A stretch of 53,252 nucleotides of DNA from Sphingopyxis sp. 2PD (GCF_005503695.1 NZ_SCMU01000020.1:1-53252); one strand, 5' to 3'. Shown: positions 8,329-17,424, counted from the first letter of the stretch. Numbers and translations: made by a program. The notes: generated by a model from the letters alone, not told the origin.

Positions 8329-8949
8329 TCAGCGAAACTTGAACCAGAAATAGAATAGTGCATTGGCGGTCAGCGACAGGGCGAACAGCGGCATCGCCTC
8401 GACCGGGGGCGCCAGATCGGCGCGCCACAGCACCCACCAGACGGGGCAGGGGAAAACAAAGGCGTAAAAGCCGGCAAGCCCGCCCAAATGATAGGCCCGC
8501 CGCTCATGGTCATCGACCGTGCGGTGATAGAGGACCAGCGCGATCGTCAGACCGACCACCCACATCACCGACAGGCCGATCGCAACCGTCGGTGTCAACG
8601 CGGCATTGCTGAACAATCCCTCGGGTCCGTTCGTCCCCGATTGCATCACCATGGCCGCGACGAAGCCCAGCGCTCCCGACAGGGTCAGGCTGACCCAGTA
8701 CAGGCGCTTGCGCGGCGACCAGCTGCGGAACCAGTCGGCGTAGCGGCGGACGTAATAGGCGAATGCAAGACCGCCGATCAGGATCGCGACGACGGGACCG
8801 ATCCAGGGGGCCAGCACGGCATCGCCATTTTCGGCCGCCGCCTGATTGTAACCGGCAAAGCCGCCCGCCAGCATCGCGGTGCCGAGGCCGATCGCGATCG
8901 GCCAGACCATGCTGGGCGCGCGGCGCTTTTGCGGTTCAATGTCCATCAT
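8329..8949 (-). CDS. Multi-pass membrane protein of unknown function
   Basis: About 206 residues with five or six hydrophobic helices (MVWPIAIGLGTAMLAGGFAG, VAILIGGLAFAYYV, LSGALGFVAAMVM, VAIGLSVMWVVGLTIALVLY, LAGFYAFVFPCPVWWVLW, FALSLTANALFYFW). GAGGGA before an ATGATG pair (8949/8946) sets the start, giving an overlap of about 14 bases with the upstream regulator gene. The pairing of a small XRE regulator with a short multi-pass membrane protein is common in bacteria, but the role of this one is unknown. I do not recognise a named family. Confidence 0.7.
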   Translation of the reverse strand: MMDIEPQKRRAPSMVWPIAIGLGTAMLAGGFAGYNQAAAENGDAVLAPWIGPVVAILIGGLAFAYYVRRYADWFRSWSPRKRLYWVSLTLSGALGFVAAMVMQSGTNGPEGLFSNAALTPTVAIGLSVMWVVGLTIALVLYHRTVDDHERRAYHLGGLAGFYAFVFPCPVWWVLWRADLAPPVEAMPLFALSLTANALFYFWFKFR

Positions 8950-9151
8950 CTTGTCCCTCATGGCCATCGTCGAAAATTTCCTCGATCGGCATCGCGAACA
9001 GCCGCGCCAGCTTGAATGCGAGCGGCAGCGACGGGTCGTATTTCCCCGTTTCGATCGCGTTGACCGCCTGCCGCGATACGTCGAGCCGGTCGGCCAGTTC
9101 GGCCTGGCTCCAGTTCCGCATCGCGCGCAGCACCTTCAGCTGGTTGTTCAT
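8936..9151 (-). CDS. Small XRE-family transcriptional regulator
   Basis: 71 residues that are almost only a helix-turn-helix: WSQAELADRLDVSRQAVNAIETGKYDPSLPL is the Cro/C1-type fold written in pieces, followed by FAMPIEEIF. The start is ATG at 9151 with GGA 6 bases before it. It is translationally coupled to the membrane protein gene, which it probably controls together with itself. Several TGTCA/TGACA half-sites lie directly upstream. Confidence 0.88.
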   Translation of the reverse strand: MNNQLKVLRAMRNWSQAELADRLDVSRQAVNAIETGKYDPSLPLAFKLARLFAMPIEEIFDDGHEGQDDGH

Positions 9152-9179
9152 CGGCAATCCGTCATGCGTCCCTGACCGT

Positions 9180-9226
9180 ATGTCAGGTGTTATTGACTAA
9201 ATGACATGATTCGCTGACTGTGTCAA
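9180..9226 (-). promoter_or_regulatory. Candidate promoter and operator of the XRE gene
   Basis: On the minus strand TTGACA (9221-9226) could be a -35 box, with CATTTA 17 bases on as a weak -10. An inverted pair ATGTCA (9180-9185) and TGACAT (9202-9207) lies close by, and further TGAC repeats occur between. This is what an autoregulated XRE promoter often looks like. It is inference from sequence only. Confidence 0.35.
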
Positions 9227-9361
9227 CAACAGCTTACATTCGCCGTCGGATGTCGCATTACGCGGCACTTTCGCCGACATCCGCGCGCCCGTCGCCCTTG
9301 ACCCTGCGACCCCGCTGCGCCAAGGGCGGCAGCAGTTGTTGCACCTGCGAAAGAGCGGACA

Positions 9362-10285
9362 GTGGCCGACGCGGCGGAGACGAAACCCTTAAGCTTTCAG
9401 GACATGATCCTGACGCTCCACAATTATTGGAGCGCGCGCGGCTGCGCGATCTTGCAGCCCTATGACATGCGGGTCGGGGCAGGGACGTTCCACCCGGCGA
9501 CTACCTTGCGTTCGCTCGGCCCCGTGCCGTGGAACGTCGCCTATGTCCAGCCGAGCCGCCGCCCGACCGATGGCCGCTATGGCGAGAACCCGAACCGGCT
9601 CCAGCATTATTACCAGTATCAGGTCATCCTGAAGCCGTCGCCCGCCGACCTGCAGGAGCAGTATCTCGGCTCGCTCGCCGCGATCGGCATCGACCCGCTG
9701 CTCCACGACATCCGCTTTGTCGAGGACGACTGGGAATCGCCGACGCTCGGCGCGTGGGGGCTGGGCTGGGAAGTCTGGTGCGACGGAATGGAAGTCACCC
9801 AGTTCACCTATTTTCAGCAGATGGGGGGCTTCGACTGCAAGCCCGTCGCGGGCGAGCTCACCTACGGCCTCGAACGCCTCGCCATGTATATCCAGAATGT
9901 CGACAATGTGTACGACCTGCGTTTTTCGGACGCGGTCGGCGATGTCGCGGCGGTGAGCTATGGCGACGTGTTCCTTGAAAACGAGCGTCAATTCTCGAAA
10001 TGGAATTTCGAGGTTGCCGATACCGACACCTTATTCGCCGGCTTCAAGGCCGCCGAGGCCGAATGCCAGCGCGCGATCGCGGCGAATGTGCCTTTGGCCG
10101 CCTATGATCAGGCGATCGAGGCGAGCCACCTGTTCAACCTACTTCAGGCGCGCGGCGTCATCAGCGTGCAGGAACGCGCCAACTACATGGCGCGCGTCCG
10201 CGACCTCGCGAAGGGCAGCTGCAAGGCGTGGATCGACAGCCAGTCCGAGCGCTGGACCGAAAAATATCCGGGGTGGACGCTGTGA
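9362..10285 (+). CDS. glyQ: Glycine--tRNA ligase alpha subunit
   Basis: 307 residues, starting from GTG ([19 protein letters not shown]). Class II synthetase core motifs are visible: [38 protein letters not shown], the [20 protein letters not shown] block and [13 protein letters not shown] (motif 3). The alpha subunit carries the glycine activation site of the heterotetrameric bacterial enzyme. It precedes glyS with an inverted repeat inserted in the 136-base gap. Confidence 0.98.
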   Translation: MADAAETKPLSFQDMILTLHNYWSARGCAILQPYDMRVGAGTFHPATTLRSLGPVPWNVAYVQPSRRPTDGRYGENPNRLQHYYQYQVILKPSPADLQEQYLGSLAAIGIDPLLHDIRFVEDDWESPTLGAWGLGWEVWCDGMEVTQFTYFQQMGGFDCKPVAGELTYGLERLAMYIQNVDNVYDLRFSDAVGDVAAVSYGDVFLENERQFSKWNFEVADTDTLFAGFKAAEAECQRAIAANVPLAAYDQAIEASHLFNLLQARGVISVQERANYMARVRDLAKGSCKAWIDSQSERWTEKYPGWTL

Positions 10286-10315
10286 TGGCCGATCGTTGTT
10301 TCGCCGCCCTCTTCT

Positions 10316-10397
10316 CCGTTCGTGTCGAGCGAAGTCGAGACACGCAGCGGTCTAGCGCTATCCTCTGGGGCACCTCGACTTCGCTCGATGCGAGCGG
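10316..10397. repeat. Intergenic inverted repeat, family A copy 2
   Basis: The left arm (10316-10344) begins CCGTTCGTGTCGAGCGAAGT and the right arm is at 10371-10397 (CACCTCGACTTCGCTCGATG and on). The right arm is more worn than in other copies. It sits between the two co-operonic genes glyQ and glyS, so it is transcribed and may modulate the glyQ/glyS ratio or mRNA stability. Confidence 0.85.
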
Positions 10398-10421
10398 GGT
10401 TTGGGGTTCGGAGGATTTGCT

Positions 10422-12503
10422 GTGACCGACTTTCTTCTCGAACTGCGCAGCGAGGAAATTCCGGCCCGGATGCAGGCCGGCGCGCGCGCCGAACTCGAAA
10501 AGCTGTTCCGCGCGCAACTTAGCGCCGCGGGTCTCGAAGCGGGCGACCTCACCATCTGGTCGACGCCGCGCCGGCTCGCGCTGATCGCCAAGGGCCTGCC
10601 CGAGGCGACCGCTGCGGTCAGCGAGGAACTCAAAGGCCCGCGCAGCAGCGCGCCGCCGCAGGCGCTCGAAGGCTTCCTCCGCAAGACCGGCCTGACGCAG
10701 GATCAGCTCGAAGACCGCGACGGCGTCTGGTTCGCCGTGATCGACAAGCCCGGCCGCCCCACGTCTCATGTCCTTACCGATACGATCGCGCATATCGTTC
10801 GGCATATGCCGTGGCCCAAGTCGATGCGATGGGGCAAGGAAAGCGCGAGCAGCGAAAGCGCCCGCTGGGTGCGTCCGCTGTCCGGTATCGTCGCTATTTT
10901 TGGCGAAGAGCTGGTTCCCTGCAAGATAGCCGGCGTCGAGGCCGGTTTCGCAACGCGCGGCCACCGCTTCCATTGTCCGGGCGAGATCACCATCGGTTCG
11001 GCATCGGACTATGCCGAGAAATTGCGCGCGTGCCATGTCATCGTCGACCATGAGGAGCGGCAGGCGATCATTCGCGACGGCGCCGCCAAGGCCGCGGCCG
11101 ATGCCGGGTTGAGCCTCGTCGAGGACGAGGGGCTGGTGATCGAGAATGCCGGTCTCACCGAATGGCCGGTGCCGTTGCTCGGCCGCTTCGACGAAGCGTT
11201 CCTCGAAGTGCCGCCCGAGGTCATCCAGCTCACCGCGCGCGTGAACCAGAAATACTTCGTCGTGAACGGCGCCGACGGCAAGCTTGCGAACGGCTTCGTC
11301 TGCACCGCGAATATCGACGCGAGGGATGGCGGCGCAGAGATCGTCGCGGGCAACCGAAAGGTGCTCGCGGCGCGATTGTCGGATGCCCGCTTCTTCTGGG
11401 AACAGGATCAGAAGAAAGCGCTCGCGCAGCATGCCGAGAAACTGGCGAACATCACATTTCACGAAAAGCTGGGCACCGTCGCCGACAAGGTCGAACGCGT
11501 CGCGAAGCTCGCCGAATGGCTTGCAAGCGAAGGCATCGTCCCGAACTGCGACCCCGCGCTGGCGCGGCAGGCCGCGGAACTGGCGAAGGCCGATCTCGTT
11601 ACCGAAATGGTTGGCGAATTCCCCGAACTCCAAGGCCTGATGGGCGGCTACTACGCCCGCGCCGAAGGCCTGCCCGACGCGGTCGCTGACGCGATCCGCG
11701 ATCATTACAAGCCGGTCGGGCAGGGCGATGATGTTCCTACCGCGCCGGTGACGGTGGCTGTGGCGTTGGCGGATAAGCTGGATACGCTTTTTGGTTTCTT
11801 CCGTGAAGATATGTTCCCGACAGGATCGAAGGACCCGTTCGCTCTCAGGCGTGCAGGCATTTCTTCCCTGCGTCTAATTTTGCAAAACGGGCTGAAGCTG
11901 TCGACTGACGCTGCTGCGACGCAATGGCTTGGCCAAAGCGATCCGACTGCCCGATTGAGCGAAAAGGAGATCGCCGATCGCAAAATTCTGACAACGATTC
12001 CGGACTTCTTGACGGAGCGTTTGGCAGTTCAATTGCGTGAAACTGGCGTGTCGGCAGATGTGGTGCAAGCTTCGCGCGAATGGAACAGTCGAGATGACAC
12101 TCGGCTTGATCGCACGGAAACTCGCGCTCGCGATTTGCAAGCATTCTTGGCGACCGAAGACGGCACCAATCTGCTGGCGGGCTACAAGCGCGCGGCGAAC
12201 ATCCTGAAGCAGGCGGGCGAGGTGAGCGGCAACGGCGCTGCGACGCCGCCGACCGACGCGGACGCCGCCTTGCTTGCCGCGCTCGACACCGCCGAACCCG
12301 CCGCCTCCGCCGCGGTCGCCGAGGAGCGCTTCACCGACGCCATGGCCGCGCTCGCGTCGCTGCGCGCGCCGATCGATGCGTTTTTCGATGGCGTGATGGT
12401 CAACGACCCCGACGAAGCGGTCCGCGCCTATCGGCTCGGGCTGCTCGCCCGATTTACCGGCGCGGTGCATGGCGTCGCTGATTTTTCGAAGATCGAGGGC
12501 TGA
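10422..12503 (+). CDS. glyS: Glycine--tRNA ligase beta subunit
   Basis: 693 residues from GTG (VTDFLLELRSEEIPARMQ). GGAGG 7 bases upstream decides the start. The longer frame to 10401 runs into a repeat. The beta subunit supplies tRNA binding for GlyQ. Characteristic segments are WPKSMRWG, RGHRFH, NQKYFV, DARFFWEQD and PFALRRAGIS. From about 11730 to 12160 the codon use changes sharply (GTT, CCT, ACT, GCA, CGT, ATT, TTG, and rare AGG, CTA, ACA, CGA) while the frame and protein motifs stay intact. Both flanks use G/C third bases. This points to a recombined segment. Confidence 0.97.
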   Translation: MTDFLLELRSEEIPARMQAGARAELEKLFRAQLSAAGLEAGDLTIWSTPRRLALIAKGLPEATAAVSEELKGPRSSAPPQALEGFLRKTGLTQDQLEDRDGVWFAVIDKPGRPTSHVLTDTIAHIVRHMPWPKSMRWGKESASSESARWVRPLSGIVAIFGEELVPCKIAGVEAGFATRGHRFHCPGEITIGSASDYAEKLRACHVIVDHEERQAIIRDGAAKAAADAGLSLVEDEGLVIENAGLTEWPVPLLGRFDEAFLEVPPEVIQLTARVNQKYFVVNGADGKLANGFVCTANIDARDGGAEIVAGNRKVLAARLSDARFFWEQDQKKALAQHAEKLANITFHEKLGTVADKVERVAKLAEWLASEGIVPNCDPALARQAAELAKADLVTEMVGEFPELQGLMGGYYARAEGLPDAVADAIRDHYKPVGQGDDVPTAPVTVAVALADKLDTLFGFFREDMFPTGSKDPFALRRAGISSLRLILQNGLKLSTDAAATQWLGQSDPTARLSEKEIADRKILTTIPDFLTERLAVQLRETGVSADVVQASREWNSRDDTRLDRTETRARDLQAFLATEDGTNLLAGYKRAANILKQAGEVSGNGAATPPTDADAALLAALDTAEPAASAAVAEERFTDAMAALASLRAPIDAFFDGVMVNDPDEAVRAYRLGLLARFTGAVHGVADFSKIEG

Positions 12504-12615
12504 CGCTGCGGCTATGCGCCGCTTCTTATATCGCGCGAAGTAAATCTGAATCGACGACAGGACTTCTCAACCCTATCCAGCCGCAACCTCCTCCCCGGGG
12601 CAGCAGGAGCATATG

Positions 12616-15276
12616 ATGACGAAGATGGTGCATTTGTTCGGCGGCGCGGCCACGACGGCCGAGCGTTCGAAGGAATTGCTGGGTGGCAAGGGGTCGAACC
12701 TGGCCGAAATGGCCTCGATCGGCCTGCCGGTCCCGCCGGGCTTTACGATCACCACCGACGTCTGCACCGCCTATTACGCCAATGGCGAGCAATATCCGGC
12801 GGGCCTCGTCGAGGATGTCGCCGCGGGCATCGCGCATATCGAAGGAATCACCGGCAAGAAGTTCGGCGACCCCGCCGACCCGCTGCTCGTCTCGGTCCGT
12901 TCGGGCGCGCGCGTGTCGATGCCGGGGATGATGGACACCGTTCTCAATCTCGGGCTCAACGACCGGACCGTCGTCGGCCTGTCCGAAGCTTCGGGCGACC
13001 CGCGTTTCGCGTGGGACAGCTATCGCCGCTTTGTCCAGATGTACGCCGACGTCGTCATGGGGCTGGACCATGCCGAGTTCGAGGAAGCGCTGGAAATCGC
13101 AAAGGAAGACAAGGGCTTCTATCTCGATACCGAAATGTCGGCTGAAGACTGGCAGGCGCTGGTCAAGCAATATCAGGCGATCGTCGAGCGCGAGACTGGC
13201 GCGCCTTTCCCGCAAGAGCCGAAGGATCAGCTGTGGGGCGCGGTCGGCGCGGTCTTCGCGAGCTGGGAAAGCGACCGCGCGAAAGTCTATCGCCGCCTCA
13301 ATTCGATCCCCGCCGAATGGGGCACCGCGGTCAATGTGCAGGCGATGGTGTTCGGCAATATGGGCGACACGTCGGCGACCGGCGTGGCCTTCACGCGCGA
13401 CCCCGCGACGGGCGAGCGCGCCTGGTACGGCGAATGGCTGATCAATGCGCAGGGCGAGGACGTCGTCGCGGGCATCCGCACGCCGCAATATCTGACGCTC
13501 GCCGCGCGCGAAAAGGCGGGTGCCAAGCCGCTGTCGATGGAAGAGGCGATGCCGGAGACCTTCGAGGAACTCGGCCGCGTCTTTGACACACTTGAGACGC
13601 ATTACCGCGACATGCAGGATATCGAGTTCACCGTCGAACGCGGGACGCTGTGGATGTTGCAAACGCGTTCGGGCAAGCGCACCGCGAAGGCGGCGCTGCG
13701 CATCGCGGTCGAAATGGCGGCTGAGGGGCTGATTTCGGAAGAGGAAGCCGTCGGCCGTGTCGATCCCGGCGCGCTCGACCAGCTGCTCCACCCGACACTC
13801 GATCCCAAGGCGCCGCGCGACGTGCTGACCAAGGGGCTGCCTGCCAGCCCCGGCGCGGCGTCGGGCAAGATCATGTTCACCGCTGACGATGCGGAAAAGG
13901 CGGCCGAAATGGGCGAGGCGGTGATCCTCGTCCGCGTCGAAACCAGCCCCGAGGACATCCACGGCATGCACGCCGCGAAGGGCATTTTGACCGCGCGCGG
14001 CGGGATGACGAGCCATGCGGCGGTGGTCGCGCGCGGCATGGGGCGCCCCTGCGTCTCGGGCGCCGGCGGGCTTTCGATCGACGGCAATGCGCGCGTGCTG
14101 CGCGTCGGCGGGCGCGAGCTGCGCGAAGGCGACATATTGACGCTCGACGGTTCGACCGGCGAAGTGATGGCGGGCGAGGTGCCGACACTGCTCCCCGAAC
14201 TCGTCGGCGATTTCGGCACGCTGATGGGCTGGGCCGACAAGGTGCGCCGGATGAAGGTGCGCGCCAACGCCGAAACCCCGGCGGACGCACAGGTTGCGCG
14301 CGATTTCGGCGCCGAGGGCATCGGGCTGTGCCGCACCGAGCATATGTTCTTCGACGCCGCGCGCATCACCGCGGTGCGCGAGATGATCCTCGCCGACAGC
14401 GAGGACGGCCGCCGCGCCGCGCTCGCCAAGCTGCTCCCCGAACAGCGCGGCGATTTTGCCGCGATCTTCGGGGTGATGGCGGGGCTGCCGGTGACGATCC
14501 GTCTGCTCGACCCGCCGCTCCACGAATTCCTGCCGACGCGCGAAGAGGATTTTTCCGACGTCGCCGCTGCTGCGGGCGTGGGTATCGAGGCATTGAAGGC
14601 GCGGGCGAACGAGCTGCATGAATTCAACCCGATGCTCGGCCATCGCGGTTGCCGCCTGGGTGTCACCTACCCCGAAATCTACGAGATGCAGGCGCGCGCA
14701 ATTTTCGAGGCCGCGTGCGACGTCGCCGCGACCACCGGCGCCGCGCCGATCCCCGAGGTGATGATCCCGCTCGTCGCGACGCGCCGCGAATTCGACCTCA
14801 TGAAGGCGGTCGTCGACGCGCAGGCGAAGGCGGTGTTCGCCGAGAAGGGGCGTGAGATCGCCTATCTTGTCGGGACGATGATCGAACTGCCACGCGCCGC
14901 GCTGATGGCGGGCGAGATCGCCGAGAGCGCCGAGTTCTTCAGCTTCGGTACCAACGATCTTACCCAGACGACGATCGGCATCAGCCGCGACGACGCTGGC
15001 CGCTTCCTGACGCAATATGTCGACAAGGGCATCTTCCTGACCGACCCGTTCGTCAGCCTCGATGTCGAGGGCGTCGGGCAGCTGATCGAGATCGCGGCCG
15101 ATCGTGGACGTGCGACGCGCCCGAACGTCAAGCTCGGCATTTGCGGCGAGCATGGCGGCGACGCGCCGAGCATCCATTTCTGCGAGAAAACCGGCCTCGA
15201 CTATGTCAGCGCCTCGCCCTACCGTGTGCCGATCGCACGCCTGGCGGCAGCCCAGGCGGCGTTAAAGAGGGGCTGA
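12616..15276 (+). CDS. ppdK: Pyruvate, phosphate dikinase
   Basis: 886 residues, the usual length. The N-terminal ATP-grasp domain has GGKGSNLAEM, SVRSGARVSMPGMMDTVLNL and QAMVFGN. The central phosphohistidine domain has GGMTSHAAVVARGMGRPCV. The C-terminal TIM barrel has GIGLCRTEHMFF, NPMLGHRGCRLG and the catalytic cysteine in GICGEHGGD. It interconverts pyruvate, ATP and phosphate with PEP, AMP and diphosphate. AGGAG lies 6 bases before the second ATG of an ATGATG pair (12613/12616), so I use 12616. It is probably monocistronic, with an inverted repeat right after the stop. Confidence 0.98.
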   Translation: MTKMVHLFGGAATTAERSKELLGGKGSNLAEMASIGLPVPPGFTITTDVCTAYYANGEQYPAGLVEDVAAGIAHIEGITGKKFGDPADPLLVSVRSGARVSMPGMMDTVLNLGLNDRTVVGLSEASGDPRFAWDSYRRFVQMYADVVMGLDHAEFEEALEIAKEDKGFYLDTEMSAEDWQALVKQYQAIVERETGAPFPQEPKDQLWGAVGAVFASWESDRAKVYRRLNSIPAEWGTAVNVQAMVFGNMGDTSATGVAFTRDPATGERAWYGEWLINAQGEDVVAGIRTPQYLTLAAREKAGAKPLSMEEAMPETFEELGRVFDTLETHYRDMQDIEFTVERGTLWMLQTRSGKRTAKAALRIAVEMAAEGLISEEEAVGRVDPGALDQLLHPTLDPKAPRDVLTKGLPASPGAASGKIMFTADDAEKAAEMGEAVILVRVETSPEDIHGMHAAKGILTARGGMTSHAAVVARGMGRPCVSGAGGLSIDGNARVLRVGGRELREGDILTLDGSTGEVMAGEVPTLLPELVGDFGTLMGWADKVRRMKVRANAETPADAQVARDFGAEGIGLCRTEHMFFDAARITAVREMILADSEDGRRAALAKLLPEQRGDFAAIFGVMAGLPVTIRLLDPPLHEFLPTREEDFSDVAAAAGVGIEALKARANELHEFNPMLGHRGCRLGVTYPEIYEMQARAIFEAACDVAATTGAAPIPEVMIPLVATRREFDLMKAVVDAQAKAVFAEKGREIAYLVGTMIELPRAALMAGEIAESAEFFSFGTNDLTQTTIGISRDDAGRFLTQYVDKGIFLTDPFVSLDVEGVGQLIEIAADRGRATRPNVKLGICGEHGGDAPSIHFCEKTGLDYVSASPYRVPIARLAAAQAALKRG

Positions 15277-15288
15277 TATCATCACCGG

Positions 15289-15347
15289 AGCCCTGAGCCT
15301 GTCGAAGGGCGCATCTCGGTGAAGCGCCCTTCGACAGGCTCAGGGCT
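15289..15347. repeat. Inverted repeat of family B downstream of ppdK
   Basis: AGCCCTGAGCCTGTCGAAGG opens a 24-base arm (15289-15312) that is exactly complementary to 15324-15347, with an 11-base loop. This GAGCCTGTCGAAGG-type unit is a repeat known from many proteobacterial genomes. Its position just after the ppdK stop means it could act as a terminator or 3' stabiliser. Confidence 0.85.
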
Positions 15348-15374
15348 ACGGTCGGGGGCAGGGGGAACGCGCGC

Positions 15375-15950
15375 ATGAAAAGCTGGCACCGCTATACGAT
15401 CACCCTGTTAGGCGGATTGGCGGTGGGGCTCGGCGCGGCCTGGGCGCTGACCAACGGCGGCCTTGGCGACGGCGCAATCAGGAACGGCCCGTGGACGACT
15501 TCGCTTGGCTATGGGACAAAGGCGACCGATCCGCTGACGCGCGCGATGGTCGCGCGCTCGGGGCTGCTCGCGCTGCCCGCCAGGGAAACGATCTACTGGA
15601 TGGCGAAAACCGACGCGAGCGGCGCGCCGCTTGACGGCAATTGCCGTTACAGCCTGTCGGGTACCCCGCTCGATGCGCGGTGGTGGAGCGTGACGGTCTA
15701 TAACGATACGGGCTATCTGGTTGATAATCCGGCGGGGGTCTGGTCGGTCAACGGCGCCAATGTCGCACTCGATGCGAAGGGCGCGTGGCGCGTCGTCATT
15801 TCGCCTGACAAACCCGCCGATGCGGCCTGGTTGCCCGGGATCAAGGGCGAACCGTTCCAGTTAACCCTGCGCATGTACAATCCCGGGGCGGCGTTTCGTG
15901 CCGACCCGGCGAAAGCGGCGCTGCCGAAAATCGTGAAGGAGGGCTGCTGA
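15375..15950 (+). CDS. DUF1214-domain membrane-anchored protein
   Basis: 191 residues. One N-terminal membrane segment (ITLLGGLAVGLGAAWALTNGG) is followed by a DUF1214 domain with WMAKTDASGAPLDGNCRY, WWSVTVYND, LVDNPAGVWSVN, WLPGIKGEPFQLTLRMY. The N-terminus suggests an inner-membrane anchor with the domain in the periplasm. One base separates its stop from the start of the DUF1254 gene, so they are co-translated. In other proteins the two domains are fused. The function is unknown. Confidence 0.8.
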   Translation: MKSWHRYTITLLGGLAVGLGAAWALTNGGLGDGAIRNGPWTTSLGYGTKATDPLTRAMVARSGLLALPARETIYWMAKTDASGAPLDGNCRYSLSGTPLDARWWSVTVYNDTGYLVDNPAGVWSVNGANVALDAKGAWRVVISPDKPADAAWLPGIKGEPFQLTLRMYNPGAAFRADPAKAALPKIVKEGC

Positions 15951-15951
15951 G

Positions 15952-16479
15952 ATGCGCAACTGGCTCGGTCCGCTCGCCTTTGGCCTTATCCTTGCCGCGG
16001 TCTCCACGTGGGCGGCAATCGGCGCGATCCCCTATGGCCTGATGAACGTCGCGATGGAGCGGCTGGGGCAGGGCGGGATCAACACGATGTCGCACGGCAA
16101 TTTGGCAACCCCCGCGCGCCAGCCGGTCGTGCGGCCCAGCCCGGATCTTGCTTATTCCAGTTGTCCTTACGATCTGTCGGGGGGACCGCTGGCGATCGAC
16201 GTCACCCCCGTTCCCGGTCGCTACAGCTCGCTGAGCATCTTTGATGCCGCGACCGATGTCATCTTTGTGCGCAACGATGTCGAAGCACAGGGCAAGCCGT
16301 TCCGAATCGTCGTGGCGCGCGATGGGCAGGCGGTGCCGGCGGGCGCCGAAGTGGTCCGCACGACCCATGATCGCGGTATCGCGCTCGTTCGTCTGCTTTT
16401 GAAAGATCCCAAGGAAATCGGCGGCCTGAACGCGGTCCGGCGTCAATCGACCTGTGCGACGGTCACAAAGCTGAAATAG
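15952..16479 (+). CDS. DUF1254-domain membrane-anchored protein
   Basis: 175 residues with an N-terminal membrane helix (LAFGLILAAVSTWAAIGAIP). A DUF1254 domain then follows: SPDLAYSSCPYDLSGGPLAI, VTPVPGRYSSLSIFDAATDV, ILVARD-like RIVVARDGQAV and RLLLKDP. It partners the preceding DUF1214 gene, and both probably act at the periplasmic face. No catalytic residues can be assigned. Confidence 0.78.
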   Translation: MRNWLGPLAFGLILAAVSTWAAIGAIPYGLMNVAMERLGQGGINTMSHGNLATPARQPVVRPSPDLAYSSCPYDLSGGPLAIDVTPVPGRYSSLSIFDAATDVIFVRNDVEAQGKPFRIVVARDGQAVPAGAEVVRTTHDRGIALVRLLLKDPKEIGGLNAVRRQSTCATVTKLK

Positions 16480-16523
16480 GGGGTTGCGCCCCTGCGCCGC
16501 GCCCCTTAAAGGCGCCTCTCCAC

Positions 16524-16600
16524 GCACCCGTAGCTCAGCTGGATAGAGCACCAGACTACGAATCTGGGGGTCGGACGTTCGAATCGTTCCGGGTGCGCCA
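16524..16600 (+). tRNA. tRNA-Arg (anticodon ACG)
   Basis: A full cloverleaf: acceptor GCACCCG pairs with CGGGTGC, the D-arm is GCTC..GAGC, the anticodon arm CCAGA-CTACGAA-TCTGG has ACG at 16558-16560, and the T-arm contains GTTCGAATC. The CCA end is encoded. It reads CGU and, after deamination of A34 to inosine, CGC and CGA, which are the main arginine codons here. Confidence 0.98.
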
Positions 16601-16683
16601 TTTCCCACCATCGCCCTTCATCCTGCAGCAGAGCGCGGAAGATTCCGCTGGCCTCGCGCGGCGAAAATCGGCAGCAAGACGGT

Positions 16684-17424
16684 ATGGTCGCGCGTCCCGT
16701 CCTTGGTATTATCGCCTGCAACCGCACCGTCGGGGTCGAGACGGCGCAGGCGGTGATGAACCGCTATGCGACCGCGGCGATGCAATATGCCGACTGCGCG
16801 GCATTGATCATTCCCTCGCTCCCCGATTTCATGCGCGCCGACGAGGTTGTGGGGCGGCTAGACGGGGTGCTGCTGACCGGAACCCCGTCGAATGTCGAGC
16901 CGGCGCGCTATGGCGATGCGGGGGCGGGCGAGGGGCCGTTCGATCCTGACCGTGACCGGATGATGATCGAGCTGGTCGACGCGGTCATCGCGGCGCAGCG
17001 GCCGCTGTTCGGTATTTGCCGGGGGTTTCAGGAAATCAATGTCGCGCTGGGCGGCACGCTGCGCCGCGATACGTCGGCGAGCGAGGATCTGCTGACGCAT
17101 CATGCGCCCGACGGCGTCAGTTTCGACGGTATGTTCGAGCATCGGCACGCGGTCGAGCTGGCCGACGACGGCCTGCTTGCCGCCGCTTACGGCAAGGCGT
17201 CGATCGACGTCAATTCGGTCCATTATCAAGGCGTCGGTGAACTCGCGGACGGTTTGCGGGTCGAAGCGCGCGCGCCTGACGGGCTGGTCGAGGCCTATAG
17301 CGCCCGCCCGAACGGCGCGCCGCTGCTCGCGGTGCAGTGGCATCCAGAATGGGCGACCGACGACAATGCCGACAGTCAGACCTATTTCCGCCTGCTCGGC
17401 CGCGCGTTAAGAGGCGAATTATGA
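16684..17424 (+). CDS. puuD: Gamma-glutamyl-GABA hydrolase-like class I amidotransferase
   Basis: 246 residues of the peptidase C26/class I GATase fold. The nucleophile cysteine is in FGICRGFQEINVALGG, followed by VNSVHYQG and the histidine-glutamate pair in LAVQWHPEW. LLTGTPSNVEPARYG matches the PuuD substrate region. In the Puu pathway this enzyme cleaves gamma-glutamyl-GABA to GABA and glutamate. The polyamine genes around it support that role, but other gamma-glutamyl substrates are possible. It is followed at 200 bases by a putrescine-type aminotransferase gene on the same strand. Confidence 0.85.
   Translation: MVARPVLGIIACNRTVGVETAQAVMNRYATAAMQYADCAALIIPSLPDFMRADEVVGRLDGVLLTGTPSNVEPARYGDAGAGEGPFDPDRDRMMIELVDAVIAAQRPLFGICRGFQEINVALGGTLRRDTSASEDLLTHHAPDGVSFDGMFEHRHAVELADDGLLAAAYGKASIDVNSVHYQGVGELADGLRVEARAPDGLVEAYSARPNGAPLLAVQWHPEWATDDNADSQTYFRLLGRALRGEL

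Noticed and set aside
10161..11705. Minus-strand frame of 514 residues opposite glyQ/glyS
   Set aside because: It passes through an intergenic repeat and two real synthetase genes, and its composition is that of an antisense shadow.
12526..15177. Open frame of 883 residues opposite ppdK
   Set aside because: It is the mirror of a high-GC3 coding gene. The translation is Arg/His/Ala-rich without domains, while ppdK on the other strand has every catalytic motif.
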